Made by a program: the position numbers and the translations under genes. A DNA stretch of 40,445 nt from Acidimicrobiaceae bacterium (GTDB taxonomy: Bacteria > Actinomycetota > Acidimicrobiia > Acidimicrobiales > Aldehydirespiratoraceae): the NCBI GenBank assembly GCA_009845995.1, contig VXYK01000057.1:1-40445 (forward strand), written 5' to 3'. Below are positions 20,743 through 28,145 of the stretch, in pieces; position 1 is the stretch's first letter, and each line of letters starts with the position of its first letter. The notes beneath the pieces were generated by a model. The model did no database searches. It was not told the origin of the DNA and saw only the letters and a list, made by a program, of their open reading frames with translations.

Positions 20743-21276
20743 TCAGTGGTCGGGAGTGTCGGTCCAGTTGGTGCGGCGAGTTTCGTAGAGAGCGATCGCA
20801 GTGGCGATCGCAACATTGAGTGAGCCGACCTTGCCGAGTTGGGGAATGAAGGCGACGCTGTCGCAAGCGGCGAGCGTGGCCGGGGTGATCCCGCGGTCCT
20901 CATGGCCTATCACCAAGGCGATATCGCCTGCTAGATCGGTGTCATGCAGAGGCAGCGCATCACTGGTGAGCTCGACCGCCACGACGCGGTAACCGTTGGC
21001 TCGCGCCGCGGTTACTGCTGCGGGACCCGAATCGATCTCTGTCCAACTCAGGTAACGGGCGCTCCCGAGTGCAGTCTTGTCGACCTTGTCGTGGTCCGGT
21101 GCAGTGCCCGCCGCGATCCACAGGTGGTCGACGCGCTGCGCTGCGGCGGTGCGCACAATCGACCCGACGTTGAATGGATTTGCGACGCCGTCGAGGATCA
21201 ACGCCACGCGGCCGGTGGTGCGCTGGCGCCATGACCTGTGAAGCCGTTTCATGCCAGTGCCATCAAGTTGTGTCAC
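20743..21276 (-). CDS. SpoU/TrmH family RNA 2'-O-methyltransferase
   Basis: A knotted SAM-dependent enzyme that methylates a ribose 2'-hydroxyl in tRNA or rRNA. The three family motifs are present: VANPFNVGSIVRTAAA, VIGHEDRGIT and GSLNVAIATAIALYETRR. I start it at the GTG at 21276, which overlaps the stop of the upstream methyltransferase gene as GTGA and has GGGAGG nearby; longer in-frame starts inside the upstream gene are unlikely. The 177-residue size fits a core enzyme without an N-terminal RNA-binding domain. The substrate cannot be told. It converges on priA; a CCCGAC/GTCGGG dyad between the genes could act as a weak terminator. Confidence 0.88.
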   Translation of the reverse strand: MTQLDGTGMKRLHRSWRQRTTGRVALILDGVANPFNVGSIVRTAAAQRVDHLWIAAGTAPDHDKVDKTALGSARYLSWTEIDSGPAAVTAARANGYRVVAVELTSDALPLHDTDLAGDIALVIGHEDRGITPATLAACDSVAFIPQLGKVGSLNVAIATAIALYETRRTNWTDTPDH

Positions 21277-21920
21277 GAGTCCTCCCGTGGGTTGACTTCG
21301 AGTATGCGATAACCGGAGCGACTGACCAACCGAATTGTTGGGAATCCTTGGTCTGTCAGCCAACGGTTCAAAGAATCGCTGCCGAGATGCTTCTGCACGA
21401 CCAGATGGGCTCGACCGTCGGGGTTCAAGCGGCTGAGCCAACTCTCAAGGAGGTGATGCAACGCCGGTTTGCCGATTCGAATCGGTGGGTTCGACAAAAT
21501 TCGATCAAAGCGAACACCCTCCGGGATCTCGGTGGGTGACGCCACGGTCACACGTTCGGCGGCGTCTATTGCTCGCGCATTGATCTCGGTAAGGGTCCGG
21601 GCGCGTGTGTTGGTGTCTATGGCCCATATTCGCCCGCCACGGGTTCGCAGAGCCGTGACGCAGGCTATCGGACCCCAGCCGCAGCCGAGGTCGAGCGTTA
21701 CCGTGTTGTCCTCGATGAGCGGAGCTTCTGTCAACAGCAATTTGGTACCTGGGTCGAGGCGGTCGTGCGAGAACACTCCGCGGTCCGAGGTGAGGGTCAC
21801 ACCCACGTCGGGCAGGTTGACCTCAATTTGCGTCGGCTTCGAGGCCGCCGCCGGATCCTGATCGAAGTAGTGCGCGCTCTCCACAGCTTCGACCGTACCC
21901 GGCAGCCCTGTTGCAGGCAC
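21273..21920 (-). CDS. Class I SAM-dependent methyltransferase, RsmC-like
   Basis: Related to the C-terminal domain of RsmC, which methylates G1207 of 16S rRNA. The SAM-binding motif is LDLGCGWGPIACV (about 77-89), and the catalytic NPPY motif appears as SNPPIR. The preceding segment DRGVFSHDRLDPGTKLLL is typical of the family. At 215 residues it lacks the duplicated N-terminal domain, like other actinobacterial members. Start GTG at 21920, divergent from def with 61 bases between. It forms a translationally coupled pair with the SpoU gene, so both probably act on ribosomal or transfer RNA. Confidence 0.85.
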   Translation of the reverse strand: MPATGLPGTVEAVESAHYFDQDPAAASKPTQIEVNLPDVGVTLTSDRGVFSHDRLDPGTKLLLTEAPLIEDNTVTLDLGCGWGPIACVTALRTRGGRIWAIDTNTRARTLTEINARAIDAAERVTVASPTEIPEGVRFDRILSNPPIRIGKPALHHLLESWLSRLNPDGRAHLVVQKHLGSDSLNRWLTDQGFPTIRLVSRSGYRILEVNPREDS

Positions 21921-21947
21921 GGTCTTGTGTTGGCTGAGTTTGTGGGC

Positions 21948-21975
21948 TTGGGCGGGTGAAACCTCGCGCTAACCT
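21948..21975 (+). promoter_or_regulatory. Probable leaderless promoter of def
   Basis: TTGGGC (21948-21953) and TAACCT (21970-21975) are 16 bases apart, and the def GTG follows the -10 after exactly six bases with no ribosome site. Confidence 0.5.
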
Positions 21976-21981
21976 GAGCGG

Positions 21982-22539
21982 GTGGCTAGTTACGACGTCC
22001 GCGTCATTGGAGACCCTGTCCTGCGCCAGAAAGCTCGGGACGTCAATGACATTGACGGTTCGCTGGTGCGTCTCGTCGACGACATGATCGAAACGATGTA
22101 TGAGGTGCCCGGGATCGGACTTGCAGCGCCGCAGGTCGGAGTTCAGAAGCGTCTGTTTGTTTGGGACATCGGCGAGGGGCCTCGGGTGATCGTCAACCCT
22201 GAAATCGTTGAATCCGACGGCGAATGGCTCTACGACGAGGGCTGTCTCTCGATTCCCGGTCTGTCCTGGGAGATAATTCGCCCCAAAACGGTCCACCTGG
22301 TGGGCCGTGATCTCGACGGCAACGAAATGTCCCTGGAGGTCGACGAACTCGAAGCCCGCCTGTTTCAACACGAAATCGACCATCTCGAAGGCACCTTGCT
22401 GATTGAGCGGCTCGATTCCGACACCCGCAAAACCGCGCTGAAGGCAATCCGTGACCTTCAGCTAGCCGAGGCCATGCCCACAACGGTGAGCACTGGGCCC
22501 GCGAACACAGGTGCTGGCCAAGATCTAAGGCTGCCGTGA
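21982..22539 (+). CDS. def: Peptide deformylase
   Basis: Removes the formyl group from the N-terminal methionine of new proteins. All three metalloenzyme motifs are intact: GIGLAAPQVG (44-53), EGCLSIPG with Cys88 as metal ligand, and QHEIDHLEG with His130, Glu131 and His134. The 185-residue protein starts with GTG just after a probable leaderless promoter and overlaps fmt by four bases. The def-fmt pairing is the classic formylation module. Confidence 0.96.
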   Translation: MASYDVRVIGDPVLRQKARDVNDIDGSLVRLVDDMIETMYEVPGIGLAAPQVGVQKRLFVWDIGEGPRVIVNPEIVESDGEWLYDEGCLSIPGLSWEIIRPKTVHLVGRDLDGNEMSLEVDELEARLFQHEIDHLEGTLLIERLDSDTRKTALKAIRDLQLAEAMPTTVSTGPANTGAGQDLRLP

Positions 22540-23447
22540 CCATTCCGCCAACGGCGGAGATCCAGCGCATCGTCTATCTCGGCACGCCCGCTGCCGCAGT
22601 GCCGCCCTTGCGCGCTCTATGTGGCGCTGGTTATGAGATCGGTTTGGTCGTGTCACGGCCCGACACTCGACGGGGGAGAGGCGGGACCTTGCAGCCCAGC
22701 CCGGTGAAAGCAGCTGCCCTTGATCTTGGTCTCGATGTCAGCGACGATCTCGAAGACTTGGCAGGAGTGAGCGCCGATCTCGGGGTGGTGGTTGCTTTCG
22801 GTGAAATCATCCCACCAGCGCTTCTTGAACAGTTGTCCATGGTCAACATTCATTTCTCGCTGTTGCCGCGTTGGCGGGGGGCAGCTCCGGTGGAACGGGC
22901 GATTCTGGCCGGCGATGAAGTAACCGGAGTCAGCTTGATGGCTGTCGACGATGGCTTGGACACCGGGGCCATTTATCGGCGAGCCGAAATCTCGATAGAC
23001 TCTGACGAAGAAAGCGGAGCTTTGAGAGCGCGGCTGATAAAGCTCGGCACCGAAGTACTGATTGAGGCGCTTGCCGAAGGACTGGGCGAACCCGAACCGC
23101 AAATTGGCGAGCCGGTCTACGCCAGAAAGATCACCGCGGAGGATCGTCATATCGACTGGACACAACCGGCGGTTCAGATTCACCGACAAGTGCGAGTCGG
23201 AGGTGCTTGGACCACATTCCGCGACCAACAGTTCAAGATCTGGCGCACCGCGGTGGACGATTCTCCCGTTGCGCCCGATGCTGACAGGCAGCGCGCCGGG
23301 TTGCCCGGAGCGATCAGCGGCTTGTCGGTAGCTACCGGTGAGGGGCGAATCGATTTGCTGGAAGTACAAGCGCAAGGCCGAACGCGACAGGTTGCGTTCG
23401 CTTGGCACAACGGTGCCCGCCTGACACCCGAAGATCGGTTTGTCTGA
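22536..23447 (+). CDS. fmt: Methionyl-tRNA formyltransferase
   Basis: Formylates initiator methionyl-tRNA with 10-formyltetrahydrofolate. The N-terminal hydrolase domain has IVYLGTPAAAVPPLRAL and the catalytic segment NIHFSLLPRWRGAAPVERAI with Asn104 and His106, with Asp142 in DDGLDTG. A C-terminal OB-fold domain begins at about residue 205 (YARKITAEDRHIDWTQ). The 303-residue length is normal. It starts with GTG overlapping def and shares eight bases with rsmB. Confidence 0.95.
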   Translation: MTIPPTAEIQRIVYLGTPAAAVPPLRALCGAGYEIGLVVSRPDTRRGRGGTLQPSPVKAAALDLGLDVSDDLEDLAGVSADLGVVVAFGEIIPPALLEQLSMVNIHFSLLPRWRGAAPVERAILAGDEVTGVSLMAVDDGLDTGAIYRRAEISIDSDEESGALRARLIKLGTEVLIEALAEGLGEPEPQIGEPVYARKITAEDRHIDWTQPAVQIHRQVRVGGAWTTFRDQQFKIWRTAVDDSPVAPDADRQRAGLPGAISGLSVATGEGRIDLLEVQAQGRTRQVAFAWHNGARLTPEDRFV

Positions 23448-24579
23448 GAACGTGCGCACAGATGTTCGCCGGATCGCCGTCGATGCTGTAGTTCGCATCG
23501 AGACCGAGGGTGCTTTCGCCAACGTCCTGTTGCCGAAGATGCTTGCTCGGGCTGACCTCGACACGCGCGACAAGGGTTTCGTAACCGAGTTGGTTTACGG
23601 GTCCACTAGACGCAAACGGGCACTTGACCATGTTGTCGACCGGTTCTTGGTCCAAGATCCGCCGCCTGCAGCGCGCGCCGCGCTGCGGTTGGGCGCCCAC
23701 CAACTGATCGAGATGGGAACACCGCCTCACGCCGCAGTCTCGGCCACTGTGGAAGCGACACCGAAGAGGTTCCGTGGACTCGTCAATGCGGTTTTGCGAA
23801 AGGTTGCGACCGCGCACGCCGCGGGAATCTCCTACCCGAACGACGCGGTGGCACTCAGCTATCCAGACTGGATGGTTGCGCGTCTGAGAGAGGATCTCGG
23901 CGACCAGGAAGCCAACGATGCCCTGCTGGCGATGAACCTCCCGGCACGCACGCAACGTCGCGAAGACGGCTACGTCCAGGACAGGAGTTCCCAGCGAGTC
24001 GCAGCTCTGGTACCGGCCGCGCCAGGCGATGTCGTTTTGGACCTGTGTGCTGCTCCGGGGGGCAAGTCGACTGAAATCGCTGGCAGAGGGGCCGCCGTGC
24101 TCGCTGCAGATCTTCGGCTCGGGCGAGCTGGGCTGGTCGTTCAGAACGCCGAGAGACTCAGATGCAGCCACAAACTCGAACCGAACGGAGTCGCAGTCGT
24201 AGTAGCGGACGGTACCGCACCCCCGTTCAGGCGCCGCACATTCGACGCGGTTCTGGTTGACGCTCCCTGCTCGGGTTTGGGTTCTCTGAGGCGGCGTCCC
24301 GACGCGCGTTGGCGCATTGAGCCCCAAGACATTGACAACCTGGCGACGCTCCAGCAGCAACTGTTGAAGAGCGCTGCGGATCTCGTGATACCAGGCGGAA
24401 CCCTCGTCTACAGCGTCTGCACTCTCACCGCGGCCGAAACCACGGAGGTCCTTGAAGCGACCGACGCCGATCTCGCCGCGCTCGGTTTCGAACAAGTCAC
24501 GAGCGACCTCTCGCTCCCGGCATCCGACCATGACGGCATGTTCTGTTCAGTCTGGACTCGTGGTCTTCGCCGGGCGTAG
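23440..24579 (+). CDS. rsmB: 16S rRNA (cytosine-5)-methyltransferase RsmB (Sun/Fmu)
   Basis: Methylates C967 of 16S rRNA in E. coli. An N-terminal NusB-like domain (about 1-135, GFVTELVYGSTRRKRALDHV) is followed by the NOL1/NOP2/Sun catalytic domain: LDLCAAPGGKST for SAM, then VDAPCSGLG (Cys277) and SVCTL (Cys327), the two cysteines of the RNA m5C mechanism. The 379-residue protein is somewhat shorter than the E. coli one. The start may be TTG at 23440, overlapping fmt, or GTG at 23452. Its last codons and TAG stop lie inside the first unit of the 32-bp repeat array. Confidence 0.93.
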   Translation: MSENVRTDVRRIAVDAVVRIETEGAFANVLLPKMLARADLDTRDKGFVTELVYGSTRRKRALDHVVDRFLVQDPPPAARAALRLGAHQLIEMGTPPHAAVSATVEATPKRFRGLVNAVLRKVATAHAAGISYPNDAVALSYPDWMVARLREDLGDQEANDALLAMNLPARTQRREDGYVQDRSSQRVAALVPAAPGDVVLDLCAAPGGKSTEIAGRGAAVLAADLRLGRAGLVVQNAERLRCSHKLEPNGVAVVVADGTAPPFRRRTFDAVLVDAPCSGLGSLRRRPDARWRIEPQDIDNLATLQQQLLKSAADLVIPGGTLVYSVCTLTAAETTEVLEATDADLAALGFEQVTSDLSLPASDHDGMFCSVWTRGLRRA

Positions 24580-24749
24580 CCGGAGCCGCGGTTGCTTGTT
24601 GCGGGGCGTAGCCGGAGCCGCGGTTGCTTGTTGCGGGGCGTAGCGGGAGCCGCGGTTGCTTGTTGCGGGGCGTAGCGGGAGCCGCGGTTGCTTGTTGCGG
24701 GGCGTAGCGGGAGCCGCGGTTGCTTGTTGCCGGGCGTAGCCGGAGCCGT
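24569..24749. repeat. 32-bp tandem repeat array, five full units and one partial
   Basis: Units begin at 24569, 24601, 24633, 24665, 24697 and 24729 (partial). Each contains GCGTAGCSGGAGCCGCGG followed by TTGCTTGTT. Units 3, 4 and 5 are identical; units 1, 2 and 6 differ at two positions at most. The units adjoin directly with no spacers, so this is not CRISPR. The array contains the rsmB stop codon and ends about ten bases before the moaB promoter. A 26-base stretch of unit 1 occurs again at 27394-27419. Confidence 0.95.
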
Positions 24750-24759
24750 CATGGCGCTA

Positions 24760-24765
24760 TAGCTT
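24760..24765 (+). promoter_or_regulatory. -10 element of a probable leaderless moaB promoter
   Basis: TAGCTT lies six bases before the moaB ATG at 24772, without a ribosome site. The same hexamer precedes tetR at seven bases. The -35 region would fall in the last unit of the repeat array and shows no consensus. Confidence 0.4.
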
Positions 24766-24771
24766 CGTGGC

Positions 24772-25290
24772 ATGGTTCATCATCACCACCAAGAGAACGA
24801 CTCGGATGTTGCGCCACTGCATGCGAAGGTTCTGACCGTCTCTGATGGTGTGGTCCACGGCACGCGCCAAGACAAGTCCGGAGAAGCTCTTGAGTCTCAG
24901 CTGACCGCTGCTGGATGGACCGTCGTGGAGCGGACGGTGAGCGAAGACGGAGAGCGTCCAGTGGCGGAGACTTTGAGGCGCCTTGCCGAGGGCTTCCACG
25001 GCCTGATCGTCACCACCGGAGGCACAGGTTTCGGTCCCCGCGACCGCACCCCTGAAGGGACCAGGGCAGTAATCGACCGCGAGGCACCGGGGTTGGCTGA
25101 AGCCATGCGGTTGGTGAATCCCCTCGGGCGTCTGAGCCGCGGTGTGGCAGGCACACTCGACGCCAGCCTGATTCTCAACACTCCAGGATCGTCGAAGGGC
25201 TGCGTCGAAACCGTCGACGCCGTGCTTGATGTACTCCCGCACGCGGTAAGGCTCTTGGTCGACAACACCGACCCGCATCCTCATCACTAG
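24772..25290 (+). CDS. Molybdopterin adenylyltransferase family protein (MogA/MoaB)
   Basis: A protein of the MoaB/Mog family, which activates molybdopterin by adenylation before molybdenum insertion. The MPT-binding motifs are present: VTTGGTGFGPRDRTPE (about 82-97) and LNTPGSSKGCVETVDAVL, together with KVLTVSDGVVHGTRQDKSG at the start. MogA and MoaB cannot be separated by eye. The 172-residue protein is framed by histidine clusters, HHHH at residues 3-6 and PHPHH at the very end, which are not part of the family fold and could bind metal. No other molybdenum cofactor gene is in the window. ribD follows after ten bases. Confidence 0.88.
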   Translation: MVHHHHQENDSDVAPLHAKVLTVSDGVVHGTRQDKSGEALESQLTAAGWTVVERTVSEDGERPVAETLRRLAEGFHGLIVTTGGTGFGPRDRTPEGTRAVIDREAPGLAEAMRLVNPLGRLSRGVAGTLDASLILNTPGSSKGCVETVDAVLDVLPHAVRLLVDNTDPHPHH

Positions 25291-25300
25291 CCGGCCTAGC

Positions 25301-26311
25301 ATGAACCAAGACGAGCACTACATGGGGCTGGCAATCGAAGCGGCCCGCAATGCTCGACATCGGTCGTCGCCCAACCCGTGGGTCGGCGCTGTGCTGGTTG
25401 GTGCCGATGGCAGCGTAGTTTCGGGCTCCACACAGGCCTACGGAGGCGCCCACGCTGAGACCATGGCCTTGAACGAGGCGACCAATGCTCAGGGTGCGAC
25501 GCTCTACACCACGCTTGAACCCTGCAATCACACGGGTCGGACGGGTGCTTGTACCGAAGCGCTCATCGGAGCGGGGATCTCGCGGGTCGTCGCAGCGATC
25601 CAAGACCCGGACCGATTGGTTGCCGGCCGTGGGATCGAGCGGCTTCGTCAAGCAGATATCGATGTCACGATCGGCGTGCGAGCCGAAGAAGTCGAACTGC
25701 AACTGCGCCCCTACTTGCACCATCGCCGCACCGGTCGTCCCTGGGTGGTGCTGAAGCTGGCGACAACTCTTGACGGTCGAGTCGCAGCGTCCGACGCAAC
25801 ATCACAGTGGATCACCGGAACACAAGCACTGGCTGATGTTCACCGGTTGAGAGCGATATCAGATGCGATTGTGGTGGGTGCGGGCACCGTCCGAGCCGAC
25901 GACCCGTCACTAACGGTGCGCCATTGGCCGGGCGAGGATCAAACAGTCGACCCCGAAGAGGTTCGCGATCCTCGCCGAATCGTTCTCGGTTCGGTGCACC
26001 GCGCCGCGAAAGTAAACCCCTGTCTCGAATGGGACCTAGGTCTCGACGAACTCCTTGAACATCTCGGTGATTCAGGGGTCGTTCAGTTGCTGGTGGAAGG
26101 CGGTCCGACCGTGGCCCACTCGTTCCACAGCGCAAGACTCGTGGACCATTATGTGTTCTACGTGGCACCAGCCTTGATGGGCGGAGATGACGGCGCGGGG
26201 TTGTTCAGCGGCCCCGGCGCTGGGACCATCAACGAAATCTGGCGTGCAAAGTTCGAGAGTGTCCAAGAACTCGGCGACGATGTACGCATAGACCTGTACG
26301 CACAGAACTAG
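25301..26311 (+). CDS. ribD: Riboflavin biosynthesis deaminase/reductase RibD
   Basis: Performs two steps of riboflavin synthesis: deamination of the pyrimidine and NADPH reduction of the ribosyl side chain. The N-terminal deaminase has zinc ligands His51 (in AHAETMAL, with Glu53) and Cys75 and Cys84 (EPCNHTGRTGACTEAL). The reductase domain begins near residue 148 (RPWVVLKLATTLDGRVA) and shows GAGTVRADDPSLTVR and LLVEGGPTVAHSF. The 336-residue length is slightly short but both domains are whole. Other rib genes are not in the window, unlike the usual operon. Confidence 0.95.
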   Translation: MNQDEHYMGLAIEAARNARHRSSPNPWVGAVLVGADGSVVSGSTQAYGGAHAETMALNEATNAQGATLYTTLEPCNHTGRTGACTEALIGAGISRVVAAIQDPDRLVAGRGIERLRQADIDVTIGVRAEEVELQLRPYLHHRRTGRPWVVLKLATTLDGRVAASDATSQWITGTQALADVHRLRAISDAIVVGAGTVRADDPSLTVRHWPGEDQTVDPEEVRDPRRIVLGSVHRAAKVNPCLEWDLGLDELLEHLGDSGVVQLLVEGGPTVAHSFHSARLVDHYVFYVAPALMGGDDGAGLFSGPGAGTINEIWRAKFESVQELGDDVRIDLYAQN

Positions 26312-26344
26312 TGAAATTCGCAGCTAGTTGAACCGGTGCGCCGC

Positions 26345-26350
26345 TAACCT
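26345..26350 (+). promoter_or_regulatory. -10 element of a probable leaderless hisG promoter
   Basis: TAACCT lies seven bases before the GTG at 26358, with no ribosome site. It helps choose that GTG as the start of hisG. Confidence 0.5.
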
Positions 26351-26357
26351 CATCGCG

Positions 26358-27233
26358 GTGTTAAAGCTGGTTCTTCCCAAAGGATCGCTGGAGAAGGCGA
26401 CGCTTGAGCTCTTCGAAGCCGCCGATCTGAGCGTGGAGCGTTCGTCGTCTGTCGCCTACAAGGCACAGGTTGCTGATCCGCGTATCGAATCGGTTCGGAT
26501 TCTGCGCCCGCAGGAGATCCCGGGTTACGTAGCGGACGGATTGTTCGATCTCGGCATTACCGGACGAGACTGGATTGAAGAGACCGACAGCGACGTCGAG
26601 AGTCTTGGAGAACTGAAATACTCCAAGGCGACCTCGCGGCCGATACGGGTTGTTTTGGCGGTTCCGCAAGACTCGCCCTGGGACTCGGTCGCAGATCTTC
26701 CCGATGGCGTGAGGGTGTCTACGGAGTACCCCGAAATTACCCGGCGGTTTCTTGTTGACGCTGGTGTTGATGCCGATGTGCGTCTCAGTTACGGAGCCAC
26801 CGAAGCGAAAGTCCCCGACATTGTTGACCTGGTTGTCGACATCACCGAGACCGGGCAGGCGTTGAAGGCAGCGGGGCTGCGCATAATCGACACGCTGTGC
26901 ACCTCCTACACCGAACTGATCGCCAACCCTGAGTCGTTTGCCGACCCGAAAAAAGCGCACGCAATGCGTCAGATCAACACCCTGCTACAGGGTGTCCTCG
27001 AGGCGCGGGGCAAAGTGTTGGTGAAGATGAACGTCCCGGCCGGTCGCCTCGATGAGGTGATTGAGTTGTTGCCGTCCATGAAAGCGCCGACCGTCAATGA
27101 GCTGTTTCGAGGAGCTGGATACGCGGTCGAGACGGTCGTGGCCAAGTCTGAGATCAACATTCTGATTCCGGCGCTACGCGACCACGGGGCCAGCGACATC
27201 GTTGAGCTCCCGATCGCCAAGATTGTCCCCTAA
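26358..27233 (+). CDS. hisG: ATP phosphoribosyltransferase, long form
   Basis: Catalyses the first step of histidine synthesis, ATP plus PRPP. It starts VLKLVLPKGSLEKATLELF; the PRPP-binding region VDLVVDITETGQALKAAGL is clear. At 291 residues it is the long form with a C-terminal ACT-like regulatory domain (about 210-290, KVLVKMNVPAGRLDEVIELL and VETVVAKSEINILIPAL), so it should be feedback-inhibited by histidine and need no HisZ. I chose the GTG at 26358 because the family begins there and a TAACCT element sits seven bases upstream; a longer in-frame start at 26328 would add ten unrelated residues. No other his gene is adjacent. Confidence 0.95.
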   Translation: MLKLVLPKGSLEKATLELFEAADLSVERSSSVAYKAQVADPRIESVRILRPQEIPGYVADGLFDLGITGRDWIEETDSDVESLGELKYSKATSRPIRVVLAVPQDSPWDSVADLPDGVRVSTEYPEITRRFLVDAGVDADVRLSYGATEAKVPDIVDLVVDITETGQALKAAGLRIIDTLCTSYTELIANPESFADPKKAHAMRQINTLLQGVLEARGKVLVKMNVPAGRLDEVIELLPSMKAPTVNELFRGAGYAVETVVAKSEINILIPALRDHGASDIVELPIAKIVP

Positions 27234-27240
27234 GAGCGCG

Positions 27241-27369
27241 CGCAAATAGGTGACAAGAATCTCAACGGATTTTGCTGCAACTGTGGCCGCTCCAAGCAAA
27301 GCCGCAGGTCAAGATGCCGAAGCTTCAGTCGGAGATTCAGGCATTTCTGCAGATCAGCGCCTATTTGCG
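27241..27369. repeat. 10-bp perfect inverted repeat enclosing 109 bases
   Basis: CGCAAATAGG (27241-27250) and CCTATTTGCG (27360-27369) are exact reverse complements in the region after hisG. Nothing coding is evident between the arms. It may be the stem of a long RNA hairpin or the ends of a small decayed element. Confidence 0.5.
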
Positions 27370-27393
27370 GGGCCTCTAAGGCGTTGCTTTGCT

Positions 27394-27476
27394 TTCGCCG
27401 GGCGTAGCCGGAGCCGCGGCGGCGCGGGAGCCGGGGGTGGGTGCGTTGCTGTTGCCGGGCGTGACCGGAGCCGCGG
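27394..27476. repeat. Two dispersed copies of the 32-bp repeat core
   Basis: The core of the rsmB-moaB array recurs at 27397-27419 (identical over 23 bases, 26 counting the TTC before it) and, with a TA-to-GA change near its centre, at 27454-27476, again preceded by GTTGCTGTT. The second copy ends four bases from the DUF1844 stop codon. Like the main array, the copies sit at gene 3' ends. Confidence 0.85.
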
Positions 27477-27480
27477 GGCC

Positions 27481-27939
27481 TCAGGATGCTGCGGTGTTGC
27501 CCTTCAGCTGCACGAACGCCATACGTATCTGATCGAGAGCTTGCTTCACGGCTTCTTCGTCGTCTCCGAGTCGGCCTGCCAGACCGGTGACGATCGCGTT
27601 CAGGGCGTCTATCGCGACGGTGGCCTCAGCAAAGTTAGGCGTTTGCGCCGAAAGATGAAGCGCTGCGAGTTCGTACAAACCCATCGCATGGTTGGCCACG
27701 ATTGTGGCAGCGGGCGTGCTGATGAGCCGTTCGCGTGCATTGGCCATCTCTTTGACCATTTCTTCAGCCCTTGCTCGTTCCTCGGGACTCAGGTCGTCAA
27801 GGCTCATTCCCTCCGGCAACGCGGCCGCTATCTCATCGTCGAGGCTGTCATCGTGTGCTGGTTCAGCAGCGTCGCCTGGATCCGAAGTTGACGGGCGATC
27901 TACGGGGTGTTCCCCGGCGGGTGTCCACAAAGAACTCAT
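27481..27939 (-). CDS. DUF1844 family protein
   Basis: A conserved actinobacterial protein of unknown function, 152 residues. The first 60 residues are acidic and probably disordered (DDSLDDEIAAALPEG, LSPEERARAEEM); the helical C-terminal part holds the DUF1844 pattern PAATIVANHAMGLYELAALHLSAQ and DALNAIVTGLAGRL. It is usually found next to infC, as here, where the two are divergent. ATG at 27939 follows a TAGCGT element after six bases, so the mRNA is probably leaderless. Its 3' end meets the repeat copies after hisG. Confidence 0.85.
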   Translation of the reverse strand: MSSLWTPAGEHPVDRPSTSDPGDAAEPAHDDSLDDEIAAALPEGMSLDDLSPEERARAEEMVKEMANARERLISTPAATIVANHAMGLYELAALHLSAQTPNFAEATVAIDALNAIVTGLAGRLGDDEEAVKQALDQIRMAFVQLKGNTAAS

Positions 27940-27941
27940 GC

Positions 27942-27950
27942 TGATACGCT
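27942..27950 (+). promoter_or_regulatory. Extended -10 promoter of infC
   Basis: TGATACGCT is identical to the rpoZ element. Transcription from about 27957 would give infC a leader of nearly 190 bases, in contrast to the leaderless genes around it. The leader can form a hairpin with arms GTGGGGG (27975-27981) and CTCCCAC (27997-28003). Confidence 0.4.
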
Positions 27951-27951
27951 A
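27946..27951 (-). promoter_or_regulatory. -10 element of the DUF1844 gene, leaderless
   Basis: On the minus strand TAGCGT is followed by six bases (ATCAGC) and the ATG. It overlaps, on the other strand, the extended -10 proposed for infC. Confidence 0.45.
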
Positions 27952-28145
27952 TCGCTGACAATTCGAACACCGAAGTGGGGGAATCTCTCGAGAAGCCTCC
28001 CACCTGGCCACAAGGTCGTCATCCGGCGGTCGCAGTGCGTCCAGGTCGACGAATCGGCAACGCTCCAGTGAGTGTGATCGTGGATGTCGACATTGCGGTA
28101 TCCACTACACGACGGAGGTTTCGTGCTCACGAGGAGTCCAGGGCG

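Noticed and set aside
20722..20755. CCCGAC/GTCGGG dyad between priA and the SpoU gene as a terminator feature
   Set aside because: Only about seven pairs with a loop of 20 bases and partly inside the SpoU coding end; too weak to list as a feature.
20743..21441. Longer SpoU protein starting at 21441
   Set aside because: The extra 55 residues would lie inside the upstream methyltransferase gene; the GTG at 21276 has a ribosome site and the usual GTGA overlap.
24569..24749. Regular 32-bp repeats as a CRISPR array
   Set aside because: Units adjoin directly with no variable spacers and no cas genes are near.
27250..27891. Plus-strand frame of 213 codons after hisG
   Set aside because: It runs through the GC-rich repeats and antisense to the well supported DUF1844 gene.
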